Shown here in pieces: positions 1-10,982 of a DNA stretch of 64,000 nt (within the stretch, counting starts at the first letter, position 1; each line of letters opens with the position of its first letter). The stretch lies in contig NC_054741.1 in NCBI RefSeq assembly GCF_018143015.1, positions 52,095,048 to 52,159,047 on the forward strand. Reading direction: 5' to 3'. Origin of the DNA: Lytechinus variegatus. Lineage: Eukaryota > Echinodermata > Echinoidea > Temnopleuroida > Toxopneustidae. The notes beneath the pieces are model-generated. The model ran no database searches. It worked only from the letters and a program-made list of their open reading frames with translations, and was not told the DNA's origin. The translations under genes were made by a program, and so were the position numbers.

Positions 1-575
1 CTATGAAAATGATAATAGAGCCGTCATCCATCTTTCATACGTTGGTGTAATTATTTTCACATTCGGAACATGCTACAGTCTGGGTGGTCCAAATATCAGG
101 CGATTATTATGTCATGTTTTGGGCAAGAATTATGAAGACAGGTTTTTGCCTAAAAAGGGGATCAGAGACCAGTGATAAAATATTTTCAGACAAAGTTGGG
201 GGGGGGGGTGCAGTGGAGTAAAGGGGAATACACACGAACAAAACAAAACTGTCTGCAAAAATACTGATTGAACCTTCCTCGCGCCCTTATACTGTATATA
301 CCCTTACCCCCTCCTTTTATTCAAGTAAAAGTTGATACAAATTTGAAACAAACGAATTAATTTGATGCATGGATGAGTGTGATGTTTTTTATGCAGAAGA
401 TTTATTTTTTTTATGTCTTTCTTTCATGAGCCCTATTTTGTGACACTATTTTTTTCAGCAAGTTTTCGCGCCAGCCACCTTCGTGTGAGATCAACCTCAA
501 CGAAAAGTCCATGTAAAGTTGACCCATTACGTTTACGATTTAGTTCCGATCAACATTATTGAAATTGATACCCCC
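1..575. other. Unassigned non-coding DNA
   Basis: AT-rich sequence with short poly-G and poly-T runs. No open frame, splice-bounded exon or known repeat was recognised. Confidence 0.4.
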
Positions 576-577
576 AA

Positions 578-719
<142 letters not shown>

Positions 720-859
720 CAATCATTCGTGGAAACATGGTGCGAAAACGGCGTAATTCCTTTTCAGGAAATGCATTAGGTATTAACTTCCGCATTTTTC
801 TCATGTTAGAATTTTAAAAGTAAATTTTATGGAATAGTAGTATTTCTAGTAATTTTTAA

Positions 860-1264
<405 letters not shown>

Positions 1265-1524
1265 GTCGGCCGAAAGACAGACTTTAATGTGATGGCGTTC
1301 GTCAATATAGAGGCACCGTCTACACTAGCCAATGCTAAAACTGCCTTCATAAGTTGGAATTCGTCTTCATAAAGCTCATGCAACGTCGAACCATGTCTTT
1401 GACGAAGAGATAAGTCATTATCAATAATTAATATCCTATTGGCTTATTATTATACATAATTTTGTCCAACAACATGCAAATCCCAATAATATTGATTTGG
1501 AAATAGGCGAGAGAGGCATATGTT

Positions 1525-1607
1525 GTAGTAGTAGTAATAGTAGTAGTAGTACTACTAGTAGTAGTAGTAGTAGTACTAGTAGTAGTAGTAGTAGTATAGT
1601 AGTAGTT
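1525..1607. repeat. (TAG)n microsatellite, block 2
   Basis: Short imperfect TAG tract with CTA interruptions. It lies on the far side of a 260-bp unique stretch from block 1 and abuts the SINE at 1611-1845. Confidence 0.9.
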
Positions 1608-1610
1608 GCT

Positions 1611-2025
<415 letters not shown>

Positions 2026-2144
2026 GTAGTTTTTAATTCAATTTTTTTTTTCAATTTTATTCACATCTCTTTAAAAACATCAAAAGATCAAATTTACAAA
2101 TCAATACAAAATACAACATACATGATACATAACATTATGTATTA

Positions 2145-2207
2145 GTAGAAGTAGAAATAATAGTAGTAGTAGTAAAAGTAGTAGTTGTAGTAGTAGTAGT
2201 AGTAGTG

Positions 2208-2286
<79 letters not shown>

Positions 2287-2294
2287 AAGTAGTA

Positions 2295-2355
<61 letters not shown>

Positions 2356-2384
2356 AGAGAGAGAGTGTGTGTGTGTGTGTGTGT
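2145..2384. repeat. (TAG)n block 4 followed by (GA)n(GT)n
   Basis: TAG units with AAG and GTG variants to about 2355, then a short GA run and about 10 GT dinucleotides. It abuts a SINE tail fragment at 2385. Confidence 0.95.
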
Positions 2385-2460
2385 ATTTGAGTTTTGTCAG
2401 ACTTGTATCAATCAAATATGATTATCTACGTCTGGGACCGACCTTTAACGTCAACGGTGT
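2385..2460 (-). mobile_element. SINE family 2 tail fragment
   Basis: The stretch reads as the reverse complement of the tail of the SINE at 16226-16370, including the words TTTGAGTTTTGTCAGAC and GACCGACCTTTAACGTCA. Only the 3' part is present; the tRNA-like head is missing. Confidence 0.7.
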
Positions 2461-2559
2461 TAAAGATAAAAAAAATTCTTTCATTATCATATTTTTAAGA
2501 AAGGAATACTGGTGAAACCTTAACAGTCCATGCCATTCTTTAAGGGAAAATTTTGATAA

Positions 2560-3310
2560 AGCATAAAAAACACAAACCTTTAACAGCTAACCAAAACGGT
2601 TAGTTGCGTAAATAAAACATAATAGTTCACGTACATAATCGGGGTTAGTTAACAATTGCTTAATGTTCGGGTCATTCATTTTCAGTTTTGTTAACATGAT
2701 GCGTCTCTCGTTTTCATATTTTGAACACAGTAAAATATAATGTTCTATAGTTTCGAAAACTTTACATACCCCCACAAAGGCCTGACGAGTGTTGTTTCTT
2801 TTGAAACATAATAGTTTAATTTACTTTTACCTACTCTAATTTATTGAAGGAGGCATTCAGACCTGTCTGCGAGAAAAACCTTTTCTATATGGCTGATTAT
2901 TAACATTATCATGAATACCATACAAAATCTTCCATTTCAGAGGAATTCCGATTCGCATCCCAGATACCTTTATAAAATAATAAGCCTTAGCATGTAAGTT
3001 CACTAATAGTATTTGGCAAATCAACGTCTAAAACATTTTTCACAGCGTCTTTCTTGGCAGCCTTGTCAACGGTCCCATTGCCATTATTAATATCACAGTT
3101 TGAGGGAATCCACTCAAAAGAAACACAAATATCTTTTAATCTAGATTTGTGAATTCTGAATAGAATTTCATTTACAACAGCGCATTTTATGAAATTTGAA
3201 TTAATCATATTTAGTGATGACAAAGAGTTGCTAAAACTTACGACTGAAAATACCAGTATGTGCTCGCGCAAAATATAGGCGAAAGATGGCGCTATTTCAT
3301 ACTCAGTCTT
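2560..3310 (-). mobile_element. Non-LTR retrotransposon (LINE) relic with RNase H domain
   Basis: The minus-strand frame from about 3290 to 2987 resembles the RNase H domain of I/R1-type LINEs. It has a start like ILVFS followed by SNSLSSLNMINS, then WIPSNCDIN and TVDKAAKKDAV, comparable to the usual WxPSHxGIxGNExxDxxAK block. The adjoining frame 2775-2587 has ETIEHYILLC followed by SKYENER, like the cysteine/histidine segment near the LINE ORF2 C terminus. The two pieces lie in different frames and the RNase H active-site motif is disturbed, so this is a dead 3' fragment with no reverse transcriptase in the window. The exact clade cannot be told. Confidence 0.75.
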
Positions 3311-3399
3311 GGTCTATAAAATGTAATAAAATAATCTTGATAATGGTAGCAACAAATAAATGGTCCCTGATATAGAGGTATAGGGGATATTTCTCTTGT

Positions 3400-3475
3400 T
3401 ATTATTATTATTACTATCATTTTTATTATTATCATCATCATTATACTATTGTTATCATTATTATTGTTATTGGGC
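3400..3475. repeat. ATT/ATC low-complexity tract
   Basis: Mixed TTA, ATC and ATT trinucleotides over about 75 bp; the Asn-rich minus-strand frame through it is an artefact. Confidence 0.85.
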
Positions 3476-3566
3476 ATGGAATAGACCTCTTTGCTAATAT
3501 TCGTATTTCGTTTTTACTTTTAGTAGTACACTTAGTACAAAAAAAACTCGAAAGCATGCTAGAGGG

Positions 3567-3599
3567 TTGCACTACATTACAAGAAGTAATGTAGTGCAA
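3567..3599. repeat. Short perfect hairpin
   Basis: A 14-bp perfect inverted repeat (TTGCACTACATTAC and its complement) around a 5-base loop. No function can be assigned. Confidence 0.8.
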
Positions 3600-4366
3600 T
3601 AAATTTACAAATTATGTCAATTCATTTCAGACTAATGATTACTGAAAAAATGATGTAATGTTCAAATTCAATTCAATTTAGATTTCAATGAAAAAAAATA
3701 ATGACTCTAATATTACTTTTGATTTTTCTAGAAGAAATCAATTGAATTCATGACAAAAACAAACAAATGTCGCCTTACATTGCGATGCATCTGCCTAGGT
3801 TTGGCAACGACCTTGACATTCTTCAAGGTCATATCAGTTGCACGAGGTCGTGCATTAATTATGTATCCTAAATTGCTAAATTCATCCTTTTGTCAAACAA
3901 ACTTCATAAATGCCAAAATACAGTAAATACATCTGATAAGTTTGCATCTTGAAAACTGCAATTGTCTCTCATTGAATTATTTCTTATGCGATTTAGAAGG
4001 AATTCGTGGTATGCCCGAAGGGTGAATTATCTAATGGTCTAATACCACTTGGTCTACTTATCAGTTCGTCCAACTTCACATAGTCTAAACTCATTTCGTC
4101 TACAACCAGTTCGTCTAATTGAATTGAATGTCCGTTTGGTCTAAATTCCACTTGGTCTAATGACCACTTGGTCTAATAGCCAAACGGTCTAATGACCACT
4201 TGGTCTAATACCCAGTTGGGCTAATCGTCACTTGGTCTAATTTTCATTTGGTCTAATTCACACTTGATATAATGTCCATTTATTCTAACTTAACATCATT
4301 CATTATTTTCCATTTGATCTAGAATTAACAAATATGGTACGTAGTGGATAAATACCGTGTATCAGT

Positions 4367-4870
4367 TAAAGGGGAAGTTCACCCTGAAGAAAACTTTGTT
4401 GTGAAAATAGCAAAAAAAATAGTAAAAAAATATTGGTGAAGGTTTGAGGAAAATCCATTAAAGAGTAAGAAAGTTATTAGAGTTCAAAATTTTTGATTTG
4501 TGACGTCATAAACGAGCAGCTGCCCCATGTGTTATGCAATATAAAATGTATGAATTTCAAATGTTGTATGGTTCCTGATGACTTAATTTTGTTTTCTTTT
4601 CATGATCGGGTATGAAATGATTTGTCTATTGATATACAAAAGTTACAGTGAAAACCATTTTCAATTGTCTGAGAAAATGACATTTCATTGATTTTTTACC
4701 ATTCGCTATGTAGGAATGCTGCTCGCATATGACGTCACAAATCAAATAATTGAAATTCTAATAACTTTTTAATTATTTGATGAATTTTTCTCAAACCTTC
4801 GGCAATATTTTTTGATATTTTTTCTGCTATTTTTACAATAAACTTTTTGTCAGGGTGAACTTCCTCTTTA
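4367..4870. mobile_element. Palindromic MITE, nested in the foldback
   Basis: Starts TAAAGGGGAAGTTCACCCTG and ends with the inverse (GGGTGAACTTCCTCTTTA). Much of the two halves is complementary, including a GTGACGTCA block on each side. There is no coding frame. Confidence 0.85.
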
Positions 4871-6124
4871 ATACATGTCGCTAGGATCGGGAGGGTAGAG
4901 CCGGGGTAGGGCTGATGGGCACAAAACCTGCACCGTGAAAGACTATCGATGACGAGATAGACGCTCGTCAAATGAATTATTCTAATCAAATATAATTCTT
5001 ATAATTAAGCCTACATATCTATTATTTAGATGATGATGAAAATTACATCATGCTCATAATCATTACATCACCGCATGCACATTTACAGAACAACAAGTTG
5101 GGGACCATAATTGTAGCTCATAATGGTCGAATGGCGGGGGTTTCATCAGAATAACATTATTATGAAAAAAAAGTATCTCGTAAACATGTTTATGCCTCTC
5201 CTCTTTTAAAATCATTGCTATGCACCATACGGACGATACTTGAACTTGATGGAAAATAAGCAATTGTAATGCAGTTTGGGGGATTCAAAAAGTTACAAAG
5301 CCATTAGATCATGTAATTTTGTTATGAATATTTTGTTTAGTCATCCAATAGATATAGTTTGATTACACTATACAGGTTAGCTGCGACAACATCACGGCGA
5401 CCATCTAGGTAGCAGCGATATAGACGTGTTGATAGTATAGTCTACGTTTGTGGACCTTTATCAGTTATCACCACAGTAGTCATTCATCTTATATAATCTT
5501 CTCATCTTGTTTTTTTTCTACTTCTTCGCCTCCTCCTTAAAGTGATTGGTTAACATTGGTTTGACTTTTAAAAAATCTGAGCTAGAAGATCACACTTGTC
5601 ACCTGTGTCTGTGATATGTTACAAACATGAAGCCCAGAAAAAAATTGCGTTCGAAAATAATTATTTAGTGCTTCAAAAATTGAAATATAAAGTGACCCGA
5701 AACACCATCATAATTTCATCCCATACACTTATGTGTACTATTTAGGCGTCTATAAGACACCTCTTTACAAAATCAGGGTTTTCCTTGCAGTTTTAGCTTT
5801 TCATTATCAATAATGGTTGTTTTCAGGGTTTACTACTTCTAATACATGCACTTTTACACATGATTCATCTTGGTTTGAGAATTTTTTAAATCGGCTGCTC
5901 ACAAAGTTAATCAATACCTTTAAAATGGATTCGCAGGGTTCCCAGTCCATCAAGGATATAAGAGATTTTTTAACGTTTTTTTTTCCAATCACGGTAAAAT
6001 CGGGGGAATTTGATCGGTCCAAAAGTCAAAAGCACGATAGTCAGTCAGACTCTGTTATTTTTAGCTGTACATGTATATTAAAACAAAATTCATTGAATGA
6101 CATGTTATGGTGGGGGGTTTTGTA

Positions 6125-6681
6125 CCCGGGGGGGGGGCCACTTACATTGACGAGTGGATACCATGCGCGACCAAAAAACACGTAAAAAGGATGTCCTTTT
6201 CACGATAGGGCACGTTACGTACGTAACGTGAAAAGGGTGTCAAAAACACAAAAATAATGAAAAAAGTGTATCTATTTCGCTAGGAAAATTACGTGTTTAG
6301 GGTCGAATTTGCGGGGATGATAAAACAAAATTAAAATGTTTTATAAAGGATGTCCTTTTTGCCCCAACACTACGTGTTTAGAGTCCTATTTGTGCGAGGT
6401 GTAGAAGGTGGGGTCGTACTAAACCAAAAAGGTAAAGCCGACAACCAAAGGACCCGTAACAATAAAACATTCCTGTACTTGTTTAGGGGTTCATTTCAGG
6501 GAATATTTGCCAAGAGTATCGTTTTGTTTCCAATACTTGTTAAGGGTAGGGTTTCACACGCCAATACTTGTTAAGGGGTGCATTTTCAGAATATGGAAGT
6601 TACGTGTTTAGGGTGCTTTTCGAGACCCCATGGTCGCGCATGGTATCCACTCGTGAATGGAAGTGCCCCCCCCCCCCGGGG
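6125..6681. mobile_element. 557-bp hAT-like MITE with TTAGGG-like internal repeats, copy 1
   Basis: Ends are inverted: CCCGGGG runs, then CACTT.CATT.ACGAGTGG and ATACCATGCGCGACC. It is flanked by an 8-9 bp direct repeat (ggttttgta, 6116-6124 and 6682-6690). Inside are six degenerate units of the type ACGTGTTTAGGG or ACTTGTTAAGGG at about 6291, 6370, 6478, 6536, 6565 and 6601. A second copy of nearly the same length lies at 53570-54125. No transposase frame is present. Confidence 0.9.
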
Positions 6682-7639
6682 TTTTGTAGCCTTTTTTACT
6701 ACCGTACAAATAGGCCTACTGGTACTTGATTTAAAACATTAATAGGCCTACACGTATAAAAACTGATAATAATACATGTAATTCACTGCAACAACTTAGA
6801 AAACATGAGAAACTGGGAATGGGGTTGAATAATTATCAGGGAATTTTTAAACTTCTTCAGAGAAAAATCAGGGATTTTGTTTCCTTGAAAAGCTGGGAAC
6901 CCCGATTGGGATAAGCAAGCTATTAACTATCTAGATTAGATCATACATAGAGGTGGATAAATAAACATATCTATTTTCCACCTCTATAATCGTATGATAG
7001 CGTTATTTTAAAGAAAAATAGCAAAATTTATTGTTTCTCCCCAAAACTTTCAAAAATCCCCTGAAATAAGCAAAAAATCCACACAGGTTGCTTAATCCCC
7101 AAATATTTTTTTTTCATCTCCATAGGCTTTTGAAAATTCCCATATTTTTCCCAATTTGGGGATGGAAATATAGTCACTCTAACTGTACCCCAATATCGGG
7201 GGGGCGCGCGTGTGAAGATTCGAAGCCGGCGCGCGGAAAGTAACTTAAACAATTTCACCAGAAACAAGTCACCATGTAAAATTTACAAATTAGACCAAAC
7301 ATGTAGCCGAAAATAATGTTAGACTATTTGGAATTAGACCAAGTGGAAATTAGCCGTAGTGGAAATTAGATCAAGTGGATATAAGCCGAAATGGAAATTA
7401 GACCAACTGCATGTAGACCAACTAAATAATGGACCAAGTGAGGATAAGATCAACTGCAATATAAACCAAATGAATGGTGGACTAAGTGACGATTAGCCCA
7501 ATTGGGCATTTGACCAAGTGGTCATTAGACCAAAAGAGAATTGGACTTAGTGGGTTAAGCCAGAATGTTGTTAGACCATTTGATGATTAGACCAAGTGAT
7601 ATTAGACCATCCGTCACTAAACCTTCCCGAAGGCGCCTC

Positions 7640-8180
7640 AATTCAAGTAGTTATACACGTCTGTATACAAGGTGAATAATCGTTTCTATTATTTTACTTA
7701 ACGCACTCTGTACACGTATCAATGCACTTAATTCATGTCATAACTTAAAACTTTGACTCATCATTTCTGTTAGTTAAACACCATATTCTATCATTTAAAG
7801 ACAGTGTAAGCAATAAATGTCAAGATAACAAGAAATAACATTTACGTCATGAGGCTTGAATCACGAAATAAAAGACAACACGGGCCCGTGCCCCCCCCCC
7901 CCCACTTTGAGAAACAAGATTAAAATTTGTAATGTAAAAATGCCATCAAGACAGAAGTGTGCCCCCCCCCCCCTTGAACGTGAAGAGGGTACCACAGTAC
8001 AGTATCTCTACGATTGTTTGCAAATTATGGCGAAATTCTGAAGATAATCACAGCAACAGATGATATGGATGGTCCTTGAAGATAGTTTACTAACCTGCAA
8101 AAGCGCTACTCTGTAATTATTAATATAAATTATTATATGAAAATCCTACGATTTTTTTGTGATCTCATCTCTTAAACATC
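7640..8180. other. Unassigned non-coding DNA
   Basis: AT-rich with two poly-C runs near 7895 and 7965. No gene or recognised repeat. Confidence 0.4.
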
Positions 8181-8182
8181 TT

Positions 8183-8600
8183 AAAGGGATGCACCGGGCT
8201 GAAGATATTTGTATCTCAATAAATAGGGTAAAATTAACAGAGCAAAATGCTGAAAATTTTATCACAATCGTACAACAAATAACAAAGTTATTGAATTGTA
8301 AATATTTGCATTATTCCGGTGAAACAGTTCTAGGCATGTCTTCATGAATATTTATTAGGTGGGCTGATGTCATATCCCCACTTGTTCTTTTTTTTTATTT
8401 TATTATATGAAATTAGGTTTATTCAAAAGTTTTCTACCAAGAACTAAAACAATTGGATTGACAACTGATTAAGTGCATTAATTATTTCCGCACCTTATTT
8501 CACTACAATGGAGACACATCATTTACACATTTATGAAAAATGAAACAATTATGATTTCATGTAATAACATAAGAAAAAGGAAAGTGAGGATGTGACATCA
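8183..8600. mobile_element. Palindromic MITE, family B, copy 1
   Basis: Begins AAAGGGATGCACCGGGCTGAAG. Its left half matches the sequence from 49145, and the stretch around 8480-8600 is the reverse complement of 49340-49440. The MITE at 49145-52150 is another copy of this family split by an insertion. No coding capacity. Confidence 0.7.
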
Positions 8601-8689
8601 TCATACTTTTAATTTCGGTCGCCCCCCCCCCCCTTCTAAAAACCCCTTCGTTTACATGATAATTGCCTTCATCGTGTTAAGCCACGGGA

Positions 8690-9210
8690 AAGGGGGAGGC
8701 CATCGAAAATTCGGTGAATGATTTATCATTTTTGAAAAACAAATGCATTGACTCTTTCGTTATGTATCGTTACTTACCTATCGCTTTTATGCCAGTACAG
8801 AGAGTTTTTAAGATATATCTCCGTTTGAAGCACCCCACACCTTACTGGCGGGGCAAAAAAAAAAGCAAGGGAAAGAGAAATTAAAGTAAAGGTGAAAAGG
8901 GGAAGGAGAGGAAAACAAGAGAATACAATTAAATGAAATAAAGGGCGGGGACTAAGTGGAAAATATTTTCTTAGGTCACTATTGACTTGTTCAGTTAAAT
9001 AACAATCTGCTCAAGAAGATTACGTGGGGCTTAAACTATCCCGTAGTGTGTCTCGGTATAGACATATTAAAATATACATGTAGATGTTGCCATGTAATGC
9101 CTAGAATTCTGATAGTTGTTTTAATCGCATGTACATGTAGTTTAAAAGTCTGGCACAAATAGTATGAACACTCGCTCGAAGGGAAAACATCATATGACTT
9201 ATTTGAATGC
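8690..9210. other. Unassigned non-coding DNA
   Basis: Contains a purine-rich stretch near 8850-8950. No gene or recognised repeat. Confidence 0.4.
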
Positions 9211-9212
9211 AA

Positions 9213-9435
9213 TACACAGTAAAAAAAATTATACAACACTGTTTACTGTATGAACCTTACAGTAATTGTTTAAACAGTTTAAACAAGTGTTTAAATCTTG
9301 AGCAACAAAGCTTAATTATCACTATCTAATTTTCAATAAATTAAACATGATTGTTTAAACGGTTACACAAATACTGTAAGGTTCATTCAGTAAACAGCGT
9401 TGTATAAAAATCTTAAACAGCGTTTTTTACCGTGT
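9213..9435. mobile_element. 223-bp MITE with long inverted ends
   Basis: Ends ACACAGTAAAAAA and TTTTTTACCGTGT are inverted. Inside them a longer inverted segment runs from TATACAACACTGTTTACTG on the left to its near-complement before 9410 on the right, including ACCTTACAGTA/TACTGTAAGGT. No coding frame. Confidence 0.88.
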
Positions 9436-9702
9436 AAGAATTTCGCAAATTAAACGCTCATTCACCAACCCAACACGCACCTCAATCTATGTCGCATACC
9501 CACATCGTTACACCCTCACAAATCAATTGAAAACAAAGTTGTACAATTGGATCCTGGATCCGCCCCTGATGTAATGTTCAACCCCGTGGACCCTCGGCCT
9601 CATTAAAAAGTCCAAGATTAACAGGTTTAAAGGAGAGGATTTGAAAGAAAAACAACAAATGGGCACATAGGTTCCGTTAGAAAAGTGTTTTTATTTCTAT
9701 TT

Positions 9703-10250
9703 ACCTTAGCAAATGCAGCAATAAAATGGAGCAGAAAATTATACTCATATACAATATGATTTATCATATTCTAAATGGTGCAGGACGGTATACACAACTC
9801 TGCAACCCTTTTAGGCCTATATAGAAAAATGGTCGATGCTTAGAGATCCATAATCCATATTATCGCGATTTTTTTTTTTAATATATATACCTTAGAAAAT
9901 GCAGCAATTAAAAAAGAGAGCAGAAAATGATACTCATATACAATATAATTACATATTCTATATGATGCAGGTACAAACAATTCGACAACCTTTTTAGGCC
10001 TATATAGAAAAAAATGGTCGATGCTGATAGATACTATCAATATTATCGCCATTTCTTAAAAATACCTTAGCAAATGCAGCAATTAAAAAAGGGAGCAGAA
10101 AATTATACCCATATACAATATGATTACATATTTTTATGTGGTGCAGGTATACACAACCACTCGACAATCCTTTTAGGCCTATACAGAAAAAATGGTCGAT
10201 GCTGATAGATACTATTAATATTATCGCCATTTTTAAAAAAATACCTTAGC
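9703..10250. repeat. Three-unit tandem repeat, period about 176-187 bp
   Basis: The start word CCTTAG.AAATG recurs at 9703, 9890, 10066 and 10244. Each unit carries GAGCAGAAAAT, ATATACAATAT, TTTTAGGCCTATA and AATGGTCGATGCT in the same order. The units are clearly diverged, so the duplication is not recent. The minus-strand frames through it (MAIILIVSISIDHFF) are repeated because the DNA is, with no sign of coding selection. Confidence 0.93.
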
Positions 10251-10639
10251 AAATGTTATTGTTACATTTTAGTCATGTTGATTAATGGGATCGGGGGTCA
10301 TCTGTCCGCTCTTTTCTGCTTTTACTCCAGACGAGACGGACTTGATTTTGCTGTGCTTTTCAAGATGGATTTTTAATGCGAATGAGGTGAGTAACCTGCC
10401 AAAAAAAAACCGGTTCATGCATGGTGGACATTTTTTGTGACTTTTCGTGCCCGCATTTCTTTGTGGAAAATTTACTGCATGGGTTTATCATAGAACTTGT
10501 GAAGAATGCCGAGAATGGATCTCTCGAATTATTTGTGCTTCTTGGTCTACCCAATACATTATATTTTAGAGAGAATATTTTCATTCTCATACAGATGTAA
10601 GGCTCTTCATTTTCATTAAAAAAAGAGATAGTGAGTGAG

Positions 10640-10825
10640 GGAGTCATAGTCACATCATCGACTCACGACAATGAGGTGTACATAATAACGTTTTGTGCGA
10701 AATTTATAATGTCATAACTTTCTTATGTTACTTAGACTTTGATGAAACTTTCAGCCATATACTAGTTTGTGAATTTTCTCTTTTGATTCAAATCAACAAT
10801 TTTCTGGTTTGGACTCGACACTGAC
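10640..10825. mobile_element. Half of a family A palindromic MITE
   Basis: Matches the right half of the 600-bp elements at 33061, 43900 and 45635: CATCATCGACTC, then ATGTCATAACTTTCTTAT, TTGATGAAA.TTTCAG and a TTGATT.AAATCAACA.TTT end. The left half is not recognisable. Confidence 0.7.
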
Positions 10826-10982
10826 GAAACCTGCGTCAAGTTAAAAGGAACCACTATCAGCATATTGTATTCATAGGTATTGTATTCTAATGCCCATTAG
10901 TGGACTGTTATACCTGTTCACAAAACAGAACTTCTCTAACGGGCTTGTATAAAGTGACTCCCCCTCCTACCTTTTGGACATT

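Larger units (their letters stand above)
4012..7634. mobile_element. Foldback-type element with tandem-repeat arms
   Basis: The left arm (4012-4330) is a head-to-tail array of roughly 16-20 bp units of the form CACTTGGTCTAATNNC. The right arm (7305-7634) carries the complementary units (GACCAAGTGG and similar), so the arms form a long inverted repeat. The ends match: cccgaagg followed by ATGGTCTAATAC on the left, and its inverse before cccgaagg on the right. Sea urchin TU elements are known to have outer arms of short tandem repeats, and this fits that type. The interior holds two other elements (4367-4870 and 6125-6681) and no transposase frame. Confidence 0.8.

Noticed and set aside
4012-4330. 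CRISPR-like regular repeats
   Set aside because: The short tandem units have no unique spacers and are the arms of a eukaryotic foldback element.
6291-6615. Interstitial telomere array
   Set aside because: The TTAGGG-like words are degenerate, spaced 30-110 bp apart and lie within a MITE that has a second copy elsewhere.
10360-10653. 97-codon minus-strand frame with scattered Cys and His
   Set aside because: A zinc finger was considered, but the spacing does not fit C2H2 or another finger type and neighbouring frames are broken.
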